A stretch of 64,000 nucleotides of DNA from Pontibacter russatus (GTDB lineage Bacteria; Bacteroidota; Bacteroidia; Cytophagales; Hymenobacteraceae): positions 744,001 through 808,000 of the forward strand of contig NZ_CP047984.1 in assembly GCF_009931655.1 (NCBI RefSeq), written 5' to 3'. The translations under genes and the position numbers were made by a program. The notes beneath the pieces are model-generated. The model was not told where the DNA came from. It worked only from the letters and a program-made list of their open reading frames with translations, and did no database searches. Shown piece by piece: positions 43,110 through 51,400 of the stretch; positions within the stretch are counted from its first letter, which is position 1; every line of letters starts with the position of its first letter.

Positions 43110-45107
43110 TCAAAACTTAATCCGCTGGATGCGCACGGCGTTCAGGATGGCCAGCAGCGCTACGCCAACATCGGCAAACACGGCACCCCACATGGTAGCC
43201 AGGCCACCGGCACCTAAGAGCAGCACCGCCGCCTTCACGGCAAAAGCCATCCCGATGTTCTGCCACACCACCTGCTTCGTTTTCCGGCCAATGGCGATGG
43301 CCGTGGCGACTTTAGAAGGCTGGTCGGTCTGAATCACCACGTCGGCTGTTTCGATGGCCGCGTCGGAGCCCAGGCCGCCCATCGCCATGCCCACATCCGA
43401 GAGGGTAATCACAGGCGCATCGTTAATGCCGTCTCCCACAAAAGCCACCTTTCGCTGCTGTGCCTTCAGTTCCTCCACTTTCGCTACTTTGTCCTGCGGC
43501 AAAAGTCCGCCATAGGCCGCATCCAGTTGCAGTTCCTTCGCTACCCTCTGCACAATGGCTTCCTTGTCGCCCGACAGCATGATGAGGTGCCCCACCCCCT
43601 GCTGCCGCATCGCTTTCACGGCGGCAGCCGCATCTGCTTTTAGCTTGTCGGCAATGATGATGTGGCCGGCGTAGCTGCCGTTGACGGCCACCAGCACCGT
43701 GGTATACGGAACGGCATCGATGGTTACGTCATAGGCCACGCCCTGCTGGAGAAGCAGTTTCCCGTTACCGGCCAGCACTTCATCGCCTTCCACCAGCCCA
43801 ATTATACCATGACCAGCTATTTCCTGCACCTGCGTTGCCTGCAGGCTCACTTTGCCAGCATAATTGGCAATGGCCTGCGCCACCGGGTGGGTGGAAACAG
43901 CCTCCACAGCCGCCACATACGCCAGGAACTCCTGTTCATCGGGCCACACCGTCTGCACTTCCTGCACCTCAAACACCCCCTCCGTCAGGGTACCGGTCTT
44001 GTCCATCACCACGGTGTCCACCTGCGTAATCAGGTCGAGGAAGTTCGCCCCTTTGAACAGGATGCCGTTGCGCGAGGCCGCCCCGATGCCCCCAAAGTAG
44101 CCAAGCGGAATAGACACCACCAGCGCGCAGGGGCAGGAAACTACCAGGAACACGAGGGCCCGGTAAAACCAGTCGCCGAACACATAGCTGCTGACGAAAA
44201 AGTAAGGCAGCAGCGTAATGGCGAGCGCCAGAAAGAAAACAATCGGGGTATATACTTTGGCAAAGCGGGTGATAAACTGCTGCGTCTTCGCTTTTCTGCT
44301 GCCCGCCTCCTCCATCAGTTGCAGGATCTTTGACAGGGCACTGTCTTCGTATGCGGCTGTTACCTGCAGGGTGGCGGCTGTGTTCAGATTAAGCATACCA
44401 GCCAGCACTTTGTCGCCCCGGCGCTTGATGTCAGGCTTCGCCTCGCCGGTGAGGGCTGCGGTGTTGAAGGCCGCCGCTTCTGTCAGCAGTTCCCCGTCCA
44501 GCGCCACCTTCTCCCCCGGACGCACCAGGATGCGCTCGCCTATCCAGACATCTTTAGCGGGAACGCTGGTGGTGCCGGTGGCTGTCTGCAGGTTCACCAT
44601 ATCGGGCCGGTTGTCTATCAGTTCCTTAATCGATTTGCGCGACCGCACCACCGCCGCCTCCTGGAAATGCTCGCCTATCACGTAAAACAGCATCACAGCT
44701 ACCCCCTCGGCATATTCGCCCAAATAGAAAGCACCCAGCGTGGCCACCGTCATCAGCAGGAACTCGTTAAAGAAGCTGCTGCGCAAGCTGGTGACGGCAT
44801 GCCACACCACCCGCCAGCCAACCAGCGCATAGGCCAGCCCGTACGTCACAAACCGGGCGATGCCCGTGAACCAGGCGGCGTCTATATAGTCCAGTATTAG
44901 TCCCGTAACCAGCAGCACCAGGCTCAGGATGGTGGGCAGGTAAGATGCCTTTGCCTCCTCGGCCGCCTGCTGCTGCCCAGCCGCAGCGCTGCACGCCCCG
45001 CCCGAGCAGCAGGCATCGTCCTGCGGTCCGGGTGCCGCGGCTGTTCTGGGGGAGGTAATCTCGAGTGGTTTGAAATCTGTCGTTATATCTTCCTTATCGT
45101 GCGTCAT
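43110..45107 (-). CDS. Heavy-metal P1B-type ATPase (Zn/Cd/Pb export type)
   Basis: 665 residues from the ATG at 45107; a TTG-started reading is longer but unlikely. It has the metal-path motif SCPCALVVS (CPC at 325-327), phosphorylation Asp369 in DKTGTLT, HPVAQAIA, TGEA (220-223) and GDGINDAP. There is no HMA domain: the N-terminus is short and has only a Cys-rich stretch (DDACCSGGACS, about 30-40) that may bind metal. It exports toxic divalent metals (Zn2+, Cd2+, Pb2+) across the inner membrane. Single gene; a possible -7 box lies at 45214-45221. Confidence 0.92.
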   Translation of the reverse strand: MTHDKEDITTDFKPLEITSPRTAAAPGPQDDACCSGGACSAAAGQQQAAEEAKASYLPTILSLVLLVTGLILDYIDAAWFTGIARFVTYGLAYALVGWRVVWHAVTSLRSSFFNEFLLMTVATLGAFYLGEYAEGVAVMLFYVIGEHFQEAAVVRSRKSIKELIDNRPDMVNLQTATGTTSVPAKDVWIGERILVRPGEKVALDGELLTEAAAFNTAALTGEAKPDIKRRGDKVLAGMLNLNTAATLQVTAAYEDSALSKILQLMEEAGSRKAKTQQFITRFAKVYTPIVFFLALAITLLPYFFVSSYVFGDWFYRALVFLVVSCPCALVVSIPLGYFGGIGAASRNGILFKGANFLDLITQVDTVVMDKTGTLTEGVFEVQEVQTVWPDEQEFLAYVAAVEAVSTHPVAQAIANYAGKVSLQATQVQEIAGHGIIGLVEGDEVLAGNGKLLLQQGVAYDVTIDAVPYTTVLVAVNGSYAGHIIIADKLKADAAAAVKAMRQQGVGHLIMLSGDKEAIVQRVAKELQLDAAYGGLLPQDKVAKVEELKAQQRKVAFVGDGINDAPVITLSDVGMAMGGLGSDAAIETADVVIQTDQPSKVATAIAIGRKTKQVVWQNIGMAFAVKAAVLLLGAGGLATMWGAVFADVGVALLAILNAVRIQRIKF

Positions 45108-45213
45108 CAGGTACTCCCTATCTGTTTTAAGATTCTTACGCAAACAACTGGCTCCTGCCCCTTGTGTCTTCTATAGAGGCATATGGCATGAGGCTTTGCT
45201 GCTGCTTATGATA

Positions 45214-45221
45214 CAAACATA
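45214..45221 (-). promoter_or_regulatory. -7 box candidate upstream of the metal ATPase
   Basis: Minus-strand TATGTTTG fits TAnnTTTG, about 107 nt before the start codon. No matching -33. Confidence 0.35.
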
Positions 45222-45314
45222 CCAAACCTGTTACTGTTTTCTGTTACATCATTCTGAAGAAGCGTTGCTTGTTCTGTGCCTGAAGGGCAGCAGCTTTTAC
45301 CAGATGTTCCTCCT

Positions 45315-45497
45315 ATGCGCAGCCTGAATGAGAAATTACTCCGGCCTGAACCCACCGCCCTCCATATAAGCCAGCTTGTTGCCGTGTCTCCCGACGGCGA
45401 GGTGGCCATTGCGTTCAACAATAACCCGATGAAGCACTCCTGCCGCGTGCAGGGCGGAGAACATGTAGTGGCCGCATTGAAAGAAGAAACCGGCTAA
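45315..45497 (+). CDS. Small hypothetical protein
   Basis: 60 residues (MRSLNEKLL...). The stretch HISQLVAVSPDGEVAIAFNNNPM looks like a folded beta segment and resembles the opening of DUF6484-type domains, but the match is weak. No neighbour on the strand supports it. It may be a remnant or a small true gene. Confidence 0.35.
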   Translation: MRSLNEKLLRPEPTALHISQLVAVSPDGEVAIAFNNNPMKHSCRVQGGEHVVAALKEETG

Positions 45498-45613
45498 TAA
45501 ACCCAAGTTGCGATTTACTCTTGTCGTGGCGATATGACCTACCTATCCGGGGAGGGGAATCTCCTCGGAAACAGGCAATCCAAGGAAAGTGCAGGTTAAT
45601 TTTGTCCGGGTAA

Positions 45614-45997
45614 TTATATCTCCTTGTTACTGCGTATCAGCCCCTTGCCGCCTGCCCCAAGCCACAGCAGGATAAGCACCAACTCGCCCGCCGCGTCCAG
45701 CAGATATATGTCCCGGATCACATCCGCCAGGGCGTAGTACACATCGATGCCCGTCAGACCGACTGCCCCTGCGATGCCAAGAAATTTTATCTCCGGCGTC
45801 ACGCGCCCTCTGAGGCCAGCCAGCAGCAGCACAACCCCTATGGCGGTGATAAGCACGCTCACGGTGTAGAGCAGCCATATATCCTCTTTGGGGCCTGTCA
45901 CCCACAGAAAGCTGGGCAGGTGCAGGAAGGGCCACACCCCTGTCAGGAGCCAGTAGATGCCCTGCAGTTTTGCCACCAGGTTCAGGTCGGGCTTCAT
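45614..45997 (-). CDS. Small four-helix membrane protein
   Basis: 127 residues with four hydrophobic segments (GIYWLLTGVWPFLHLPSFLWV, VSVLITAIGVVLLLAGL, FLGIAGAVGLTGIDVYYALAD, LVLILLWLG). No known motif; the length and layout fit small uncharacterised inner-membrane proteins. Follows the cyanophycinase-like gene (16 bp) on the minus strand and may belong to that operon. Confidence 0.75.
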   Translation of the reverse strand: MKPDLNLVAKLQGIYWLLTGVWPFLHLPSFLWVTGPKEDIWLLYTVSVLITAIGVVLLLAGLRGRVTPEIKFLGIAGAVGLTGIDVYYALADVIRDIYLLDAAGELVLILLWLGAGGKGLIRSNKEI

Positions 45998-46013
45998 ATA
46001 GGGTTGGTGCCGG

Positions 46014-46907
46014 TTAGATATGCAGTTGGTCGTAGGTGGGGATGGTATACCGCTCGCCGTTCGAGAGCAGGTGTACTTTCAGGTCACAGACCGTAAAAGG
46101 CTCACCCGTCTCAATCTCATATATGTTGGTGCGGGAAATGCCGGTGCCGTCAACTATTGTCACCAGCCCACTCCCCAGCACTTCTATCTCTTTCCCTTCC
46201 CGCACATAGATGGCGGTATCCTCTTCCAGTCCAATGCCGATACAGCCGGGGTTGGTGGCAATGCACTGCGAGATGCGCACAATGCGGCCCCGCTGGATAA
46301 AGTGGGTGTCGATGGCGATGTTTTTCAGGAACTCCAGCCCGGTGGTGATGCGCACGTCTCCTTTTATAGACCCTCCTTTTGCTACGCCTTCGTAAATCAT
46401 GGGCGTAGACATGGCAGTGGCGCCGGCGCTGGTGCCGGCAATCAGGATGTCGTCGTAGGTGTAGCGCTCCTTCATCAGTTCCAGCACCGCCGTGCCTCCC
46501 AGAATGGAAGTCAGGCGCAGCTGGTCGCCGCCCGTGAACATGATACCTGCCGCCGCCTCCACCAGTTTATGGAAAGCGGGGCCTTGGGCTTCGCTTCGCT
46601 GCCGTATGTCCAGCACCTCCACGCGCTTAACGCCGAGGCTTCTGAAGGTACTGATATATTCCTTGGAAACCTCTTCGGGTATGGCAGAGGCCGTGGGCAC
46701 CACCAGCACCATCGGGTCCGCGCCCCGCAGCTCGCTCACCAGAAACTTCAGGATTTCCTCGCTCTCAAAATCCACGTTCCGCTTCTGTTCCTCCTTCAGG
46801 TCCCCATTTCCTCTGTCCTCATGGCCACCAATAGCCAGCAAACGGCCTTTGGGCACTGGGGCCTCCTGCTGATGCGTGTGCCGGTCCGACACTTTTTTAT
46901 TCGCCAT
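46014..46907 (-). CDS. cphB: Cyanophycinase-family (S51) peptidase
   Basis: 297 residues from the ATG at 46907. The S51 fold is clear: LLAIGGHEDRGNG, GIMFTGGDQLRL, and the catalytic elbow IAGTSAGATAMS (Ser160), with THFIQRGR and the CIGIGLEEDTAIYV loop. Cyanophycinases cleave multi-L-arginyl-poly-aspartate to dipeptides. No cyanophycin synthetase gene is in the window, so the substrate may be another beta-linked peptide. It lies 38 bp after the TIGR02588 gene, on the same strand. Confidence 0.9.
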   Translation of the reverse strand: MANKKVSDRHTHQQEAPVPKGRLLAIGGHEDRGNGDLKEEQKRNVDFESEEILKFLVSELRGADPMVLVVPTASAIPEEVSKEYISTFRSLGVKRVEVLDIRQRSEAQGPAFHKLVEAAAGIMFTGGDQLRLTSILGGTAVLELMKERYTYDDILIAGTSAGATAMSTPMIYEGVAKGGSIKGDVRITTGLEFLKNIAIDTHFIQRGRIVRISQCIATNPGCIGIGLEEDTAIYVREGKEIEVLGSGLVTIVDGTGISRTNIYEIETGEPFTVCDLKVHLLSNGERYTIPTYDQLHI

Positions 46908-46945
46908 TTTTTTCTTGGGATAAAGCCAGATTCGTCTGTTAAGTA

Positions 46946-47356
46946 TTATGGTTTCTGGTAGCTGGCTACCCGGGCCGACACAGTGGCGCCAGCGGCGGGC
47001 TTCTGTGAAAAGTTCACCCATCCCTCCCGCTTCGACCCCTGCGGCACAAAATTGAGCTGCAACTCTGCCTTTTCCACCTCTTCCCCGCCCTGCTCCAGCA
47101 CCAGTTCCACCAGCACCGACTCAGCTGTCTCGCCGCCAGTGTTGCGCACCACCACGCGGTAGCGGTTGGGCTGCGCCTCCGAGGGCTCTGGCCAGTACTC
47201 CACCAAAATCTCGGGAGGGCTTGGTTTGTGGTTGTACACCTGGTACCCCAGGTAAGTGAAAATTGAGAGGAGCAGTGCCAGCCCCAGCCAGAACACGGCC
47301 CACTCCAGCAGGTTCTTCTTGTCTTTGACCTCTTCCTTCTCTTTTAAATTTTCCAT
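46946..47356 (-). CDS. TIGR02588-family protein
   Basis: 136 residues from the ATG at 47356. A charged N-terminus and one membrane segment (LLEWAVFWLGLALLLSIFTYLGYQVY) precede a periplasmic immunoglobulin-like domain (YRVVVRNTGGETAESVLVELVLEQGGEEVEKAELQLNFVPQGSKREGWVNF). This matches TIGR02588, a conserved partner of TIGR02587/DUF2391 proteins, whose gene lies 7 bp upstream. Function unknown; the gene pairing is the only lead. Confidence 0.83.
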   Translation of the reverse strand: MENLKEKEEVKDKKNLLEWAVFWLGLALLLSIFTYLGYQVYNHKPSPPEILVEYWPEPSEAQPNRYRVVVRNTGGETAESVLVELVLEQGGEEVEKAELQLNFVPQGSKREGWVNFSQKPAAGATVSARVASYQKP

Positions 47357-47363
47357 CAAAGTG

Positions 47364-48230
47364 CTATTTAATCAGCAGCCTCCCGGCGGAAGCCCCGAGG
47401 GAGGATAAGACGCCAAGGGTGATGCATTGGGCGAAAGCGTTCCAGAAGCTCATGTTCTCGAAGCGGCCGAAGAACCACAGCACGAAAGCCGAGGCCGCCA
47501 AAGCGACTATATAGGATATGCACGTGTCGTGGATGATGCTGTAGGCCGTGACTTTGTCCGGTTTTGGGTTTGTGCCTTTGAAATCGCTGAAGGTCATGAC
47601 CACCGTGCTCAGCAGCAGCGACACCACGGCCATCAGCAGCACATGCACTGGGTCGGCCTCTACGGCAATCATCAGTATTTCCTCGGTTGGGGCCACGTTG
47701 CCGCCCACCAGAATGGCCCCGCAGAGGGCAAGCACCGCCGTGCCCAGGCTGCCGGTCCGGCTTCCTTCATCCTGCCCGCCTACTTCGCCAGCGCTGCCCT
47801 CTTCCTCGCTGCCACCGCTGTCCGCGCCCAATTGCGCAGTGCCCACCGACACCCCGATGGAAACAGCCATGGCCTCAACAATGACCTTGCCCATCAACTC
47901 CTCCACCGACATGCCGCTGAGCGAGATGCGGCCCAGCATCAGCAGCACCCCGAACGAAAGCGCCAGGCCAATGCCCATCTCCTCCACCGAGTCCACGAAG
48001 ACGCTGCGCCACGAAGCATCCTCCCGCATGCCGGCATAGCGGTTATAACCCAGCAAGAGCAGGTAGGTGGTGATAACGAGTAGAATAAGTTGCGCGGGCG
48101 AGGCAATGAAACCCGCCCACCACACCTCCATGGTATAGAGCAGCGGAAAGCTGAAAAGCAGGCCCCCGGCTATCCCGCGGGCATACTCTTTCAGCGACTC
48201 CGACACCGGCCTGTTCAAGCTATCCTTCAT
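47364..48230 (-). CDS. TIGR02587-family (DUF2391) integral membrane protein
   Basis: 288 residues from the ATG at 48230, which removes 18 residues of non-membrane lead. Seven to eight membrane segments, with YARGIAGGLLFSFPLLYTMEVWW at the start, GGNVAPTEEILMIAVEADP in the middle and SIIHDTCISYIVALAASAFVLWFFGRF near the end: all TIGR02587 hallmarks. First gene of an operon with TIGR02588 and a cyanophycinase-like enzyme. It may form a channel or transporter, but no function is known. Confidence 0.85.
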   Translation of the reverse strand: MKDSLNRPVSESLKEYARGIAGGLLFSFPLLYTMEVWWAGFIASPAQLILLVITTYLLLLGYNRYAGMREDASWRSVFVDSVEEMGIGLALSFGVLLMLGRISLSGMSVEELMGKVIVEAMAVSIGVSVGTAQLGADSGGSEEEGSAGEVGGQDEGSRTGSLGTAVLALCGAILVGGNVAPTEEILMIAVEADPVHVLLMAVVSLLLSTVVMTFSDFKGTNPKPDKVTAYSIIHDTCISYIVALAASAFVLWFFGRFENMSFWNAFAQCITLGVLSSLGASAGRLLIK

Positions 48231-48592
48231 CTTTCCTTTCCCGGGTTTATGCTGTATAGGTTCGGCACCATTCCACCCTAACATCGGGCGGGCTTTCTAT
48301 TCTGTTTCTCCCTTGGCCATGCTGAACCGGAGACTCGTCAGGAGTTACGGCGGCAGATGCCAAGAGTTAGACAAAACCGACACTTTAAGTACTTAAACTT
48401 AAATCTGTACGGCTTTTACTCAAAATTCCAAACTTCCGGTGCCTGTTTGTTTAATCGCTAAATTCCTGAACACCAAGCTGGGCCCAAACGAAAAAAGCCT
48501 GCAAAAACGCAGGCTTTTTTCGCCATTTAAGTACCCCGGCTTGCTCGAAGGCCGGGGAAACAAAGCTGCGGCTTCGCGCCTGCAGCCTGGCT
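48231..48592. other. Intergenic spacer with a terminator, no gene seen
   Basis: 362 bp with a strong hairpin at 48490-48521. A run of A/T around 48385-48430 may be promoter DNA for the TIGR02587 operon, but no TAnnTTTG box was identified. Confidence 0.5.
48490..48521. terminator. Strong intrinsic terminator hairpin
   Basis: Perfect 13-bp stem gaaaaaagcctgc / gcaggcttttttc around aaaaac. The T-rich arm works on either strand. Confidence 0.85.
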
Positions 48593-48922
48593 CTATCCCT
48601 TCCCTGAACTGTCAGATGGTGTGTGGTACCGTTGGCTGGCGGCCCCGTAGTTGTAGTGTATAAAGGCGTGGTAAGACATTGTTTCTTCGTCCGCGTGATG
48701 CAGTTGCGCTGAGGCGTTGAGCAGCGTAGCCACAGGCTGATAGCCCCCATTGCCATGCTTGCCCCTGTTTGTAATATCAATCCTGATAATGCGTGTCTCC
48801 AGCATGGGGAGGCACATGGCAGTGCCCTGCGGCACTGCAGCCAAAGCGCTTCTGTGCCGCTCCGGAATGTTAATGTTGTGGTGCGGCCTGCTTTTGCTAC
48901 CCCAAATCTCTGTTGCTTTCAT
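48593..48922 (-). CDS. Uncertain hypothetical protein
   Basis: 109 residues from the ATG at 48922, ending at 48593. It has no known domain and a high share of His, Asn and Ser. Codon third positions are only moderately GC-rich (about 60 percent by eye) compared with clear neighbours. Could be a short-lived or horizontally acquired gene or a chance frame. The region right after its stop holds a terminator, which slightly favours transcription here. Confidence 0.35.
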   Translation of the reverse strand: MKATEIWGSKSRPHHNINIPERHRSALAAVPQGTAMCLPMLETRIIRIDITNRGKHGNGGYQPVATLLNASAQLHHADEETMSYHAFIHYNYGAASQRYHTPSDSSGKG

Positions 48923-49305
48923 GGCTTTAGAAGTATGTGATCGGGTGCGCTTGTCTGTACATCCTGCGCCGTAGTAAAGGGTAACTGGCCGGTTGGGGAT
49001 GTAAAAAGTTGGCGGCTGCATCGCAGATTCTTTAACAAGGCAGAAGGAGCGCCGCCCTCAGCACCCATAAAAGGTTGGCTGCTCCTTCGCCTTGTAAATC
49101 TAAAGAAACTATAAAACCAGAGGCATTTGCCTAAAGAACCTTCCGTGAAACTGCTTCCGGCCGATTGCTTCGATCATCTGTATGTACGCCCCTTGTGCGC
49201 GTATGTCAACTCGGCGGAGGTCAATTAAGTGTTTCTTCCCTCAAATACCGTATTAACTCAGCGAAAAACAGTTGTGCGGCGACTACAGCAACAAAGTCAC
49301 TATCA
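48923..49305. other. Intergenic spacer with a hairpin, no gene seen
   Basis: 383 bp. Pairing arms ACAAGGC-GAAGGAGC (49035-49050) and GCTCCTTCGCCTTGT (49083-49098) form a hairpin that may end the transcript of the gene at 49306-49695. Confidence 0.5.
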
Positions 49306-49695
49306 TCAGGAAGCAGTGTGCCTTTGCAGCGCTGCTTCGAGCGCCTGCCTTAGTTCCTGCAGGCTTTTCAGCGCGTTCAGCTCTTTGGCATCCAGCAGCA
49401 CTTCCACCTCATTCTCCGCAGTTTGCAGCGCCACCAACGGATACACCATACGCTCGGCTCCCGCTTTCCACGCATCGCGGTATATAAACTCCGCCTCCAG
49501 CGGCAGACTTCTGATATAGTCCGCCCACTCCTGCTTCATCGTGAACGTGCCGTGGGTGAGGGCGCACAGGCTGCAACTGTATGTGGCAGGCGAAATGGCT
49601 TTGTGTGCAAAGTCCGTCAGTTTACTGAAGAAACCACTATCCGCGTTATATATAAAGAGTAGTTTGGGGAAAGCAGGACCTAAGGTTTTGGACAT
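49306..49695 (-). CDS. Conserved hypothetical protein
   Basis: 129 residues. The start KLLFIYNADSGFFSKLTDFAHKAISPATYSCSLCALTHGTFTMKQEW contains a CSLC cysteine pair after a beta-alpha unit, reminiscent of thioredoxin-like or DCC1-type proteins. The rest is a mixed helix region. It is recognisably a protein of the kind widely present in Bacteroidota, but I cannot name a family. Cysteine pair suggests redox or metal role (inference). Confidence 0.72.
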   Translation of the reverse strand: MSKTLGPAFPKLLFIYNADSGFFSKLTDFAHKAISPATYSCSLCALTHGTFTMKQEWADYIRSLPLEAEFIYRDAWKAGAERMVYPLVALQTAENEVEVLLDAKELNALKSLQELRQALEAALQRHTAS

Positions 49696-49849
49696 TAGAT
49701 GCTATACGTTAGACAATTGATGCTAGAGCGACGGGGCTTGAATTCGGAGGAATCTACAAGGAAAATTGTCATCGCAACCCTACATAAACAGTTTCATGCC
49801 TTGTGTCAAATATTAAACCTGTAATGTCTGTTGTCATGCGCCTCCCAAC

Positions 49850-51394
49850 TCACTGCCATATCGTGGCGGAGTCGTTGCCGGTCAGGATGGGAATGTCGGT
49901 GATGCGGCCTTGCTCGGGGCCGTTCTCGAGTTTCAGCACCCCGCGCGGGCAGACGGTGGCGCAGATGCCGCAGCCCACACAGGAGGCACGCACGATGTTC
50001 TGGCCGCGCTGCGCGTACCAGCGCACGTCGATGCCCATCTCGCAATAAGTGGAGCAGTTGCCGCAGGAGATGCACTGGCCGCCGTTAGTCGTTATCCTGA
50101 ACCTGGACTTAAACCGTTGCACAATGCCGATATAGGCTGCCAGTGGGCAGCCGTAGCGGCACCACACGCGGTTGCCCATCAGCGGGTAAAAGCCGACACC
50201 AATCACACCGGCAAAGGCGGCGCTTATCAGGAAGCCGTACCATTGCTGCACCACGCCCGTCGCGCCGCCCAGCCACTGGAAACCGGAGAAATAGTTGGCA
50301 ACGGTCATAACCGTCATCACCACGGCAAACACCAGCACGCTGTGTACCAGCACCCGCTCCACGTTCCAGGCCTTCAGCGACTTGTCGGACAGGTGGCGGA
50401 ACGGGTCACCGGCGGTTTCGGCGAGGCCCCCGCAGCCGCACACCCAACTGCAATACCAGCGCTTGCCGTAAAAGTACGTCATCAGCGGCACGCCCAGCAC
50501 CACCAGGATAATGCCCCACATCAGCATGAACATGCCGACTCCGCCGCTGCTCAGGAAATTTTCCACACGGTGCTCAAAAAAGAAGGTGTAATCGAGGGGC
50601 CATATGTTCTTGAGGTCCTGCCAGGGCTTGTTAAGCAGCACCAGTATCTCCGGAATCAGGAAGGCGAAGGACAGCTGGAAGAACATGACCGAGGCGGTGC
50701 GCAGCGTCTGGTACTTGTTGCCCCGGTGCTTGCGGAACATCCGTACGCCCATCACCAAAATGGCCAGCGTATATATAAGCCCGTACATAAACCACTGGCT
50801 GGCAGGGTTGCCGGAGAGCGCCAGGCTGATGGGGTCGGCCAGCAGCACCAGGTTGGCGATATAGGCCGGGAACCAGTACAGCACGATATAAAAGAGAATC
50901 AGGTAGGTACCGAGCACAATGCCCAGCCAGCCCCGTGATTTGAGGGAGGAGAACATGATGCCGTTGTGCTTCACGCCTTCCGGCTCGTGCCGGTACTGGG
51001 GCAGCACATACAGCAAGCTTCCCAGAGCGCCCGCAAAAACAGTCAGCAGCAGCAGAAGCAGCTTGTTCTCAGCCACAAAGCCCACACTGGCCGCCCTTGT
51101 GACGGAGAAGGCATAGTCGTCCCATATCACCCGCTCGTACTGCCCCTCCGTTTTCAACTGGTCGTTATAGGTGCCGAAATACCCGTTGAAATCGCTGACG
51201 AAGGCGAAGGTGGAGGGGTAGGTTTTGTTCAGCATGGGCGTAAGTTCCTTCTTCAATACAGCGTAATGCTCCTGCTTCACGGTTTGTTTCAGCACCGTAT
51301 CCGTCAGCCGGAACTGCCCCAGGAACACCAGCGAGGTAAAAAAGACAAGCGCAGCCAGCAGTAAAATCAGTCCGGATTTTTGTATAAAGTTCAT
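49850..51394 (-). CDS. 4Fe-4S polyferredoxin membrane protein (NapH/NosR/CcoG-like)
   Basis: 514 residues. Several membrane segments, a CSWVCGCGGLAETAGD stretch and WCRYGCPLAA (two Cys-rich loops of the NapH/NosR fold). Two 4Fe-4S clusters follow at the C-terminus: CISCGNCSTYCEMG and CVGCGICATVCPRG. Such proteins pass electrons across the inner membrane. Lies 6 bp after the flavoprotein gene on the same strand, so both probably serve one electron chain. Donor and acceptor unknown. The N-terminal 190 residues are outside the usual NapH core and are probably a separate membrane-anchored domain. Confidence 0.85.
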   Translation of the reverse strand: MNFIQKSGLILLLAALVFFTSLVFLGQFRLTDTVLKQTVKQEHYAVLKKELTPMLNKTYPSTFAFVSDFNGYFGTYNDQLKTEGQYERVIWDDYAFSVTRAASVGFVAENKLLLLLLTVFAGALGSLLYVLPQYRHEPEGVKHNGIMFSSLKSRGWLGIVLGTYLILFYIVLYWFPAYIANLVLLADPISLALSGNPASQWFMYGLIYTLAILVMGVRMFRKHRGNKYQTLRTASVMFFQLSFAFLIPEILVLLNKPWQDLKNIWPLDYTFFFEHRVENFLSSGGVGMFMLMWGIILVVLGVPLMTYFYGKRWYCSWVCGCGGLAETAGDPFRHLSDKSLKAWNVERVLVHSVLVFAVVMTVMTVANYFSGFQWLGGATGVVQQWYGFLISAAFAGVIGVGFYPLMGNRVWCRYGCPLAAYIGIVQRFKSRFRITTNGGQCISCGNCSTYCEMGIDVRWYAQRGQNIVRASCVGCGICATVCPRGVLKLENGPEQGRITDIPILTGNDSATIWQ

Positions 51395-51400
51395 ATCGGA

